From positions 1 through 64,000 of the forward strand of contig CAJNOQ010000133.1 in NCBI GenBank assembly GCA_905250885.1: a DNA stretch of 64,000 nt. The letters are read 5' to 3'. The translations under genes and the position numbers were made by a program. Positions 63,889-64,000 of the stretch are shown piece after piece. Under the pieces are notes generated by a model. That model made no database searches. It was not told the DNA's origin and was given only the letters and a program-made list of their open reading frames with translations. Source of the DNA: Didymodactylos carnosus. Taxonomy: Eukaryota; Rotifera; Eurotatoria; Philodinida; Philodinidae. How positions within the stretch are numbered: the stretch's first letter is position 1; each line of letters opens with the position of its first letter.

Positions 63889-64000
63889 CGAATACTTGTT
63901 TTTTTTTGTTTTTAAAGAGACGGCGTAAAGTACTGGTTTATAAATACAGATCACTTATGCAAATCCTCTTTCCCTACAGCATTTACAAAATAACCATATC
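63889..64000. other. 3' flank of the SLIMP-like gene
   Basis: T-rich sequence after the stop codon to the window edge. Too short to say more. Confidence 0.5.

Overview
The window is AT-rich animal nuclear DNA. Genes are cut into many small exons, most introns are about 45-70 nt with GTAAGT/GTAAGA-like donors and TTTYAG acceptors, and a few introns and intergenic stretches run to 1-3 kb and are full of short DNA-transposon debris. Presenilin, dynamin, a ciliary TPR protein (TTC16-like), a nuclear receptor with an ESCKA P-box and a catalytically degenerate seryl-tRNA synthetase (SLIMP-like) point to an invertebrate metazoan. A rotifer, most likely bdelloid, is my best guess from AT bias, intron style and transposon content, but no ribosomal or mitochondrial marker confirms it. 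I found no rRNA, tRNA or CRISPR array.

Layout. 1-785 (-): 5' part of a formin (FH2) gene running off the left edge. 786-7940: gene-poor, with a nest of inverted and direct repeats at about 1.68-3.45 kb. 7941-11088 (-): complete presenilin gene, 12 coding exons. 11.1-18.9 kb: no convincing gene, but a striking transposon nest at 12096-13823, two hAT-type elements with 8-bp target duplications enclosing a 0.93-kb fold-back element whose ~413-nt arms are almost identical. 18952-24263 (+): nuclear receptor of the DHR96/DAF-12/VDR type, 5 coding exons. 25843-26888: a 1-kb element packed with AAGATC/GATCTT palindromic repeats. 28545-29975 (+): aldo/keto reductase closest to bacterial YajO-type enzymes, a possible horizontal acquisition. 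30769-32200: element with 132-bp terminal inverted repeats. 35882-46730 (+): classical dynamin, 25 coding exons; its 2.8-kb intron 15 houses a complete antisense gene for a secreted leucine-rich-repeat protein (40036-42430), which itself carries a small fold-back element in an intron. 49557-49919: hAT MITE with a perfect 8-bp duplication. 50228-51896 (+): pseudokinase. 52674-54414 (+): MTHFSD-like protein with an unusual N-terminal extension. 55591-59241 (+): TTC16-like TPR protein. 59752-60796 (-): degenerate Helitron. 61902-63888 (+): SLIMP-like mitochondrial SerRS paralogue.

The genes do not form a pathway or operon; they are independently regulated eukaryotic loci. All exon joins given were checked by hand for reading phase, so each named gene is an open, in-frame model, but none has been tested against transcripts. 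No clearly new molecular system stands out. The best leads are the triple-nested fold-back element, the AAGATC repeat element, the gene-within-intron arrangement, the candidate transferred reductase and the two enzyme-fold proteins that have lost catalytic residues.
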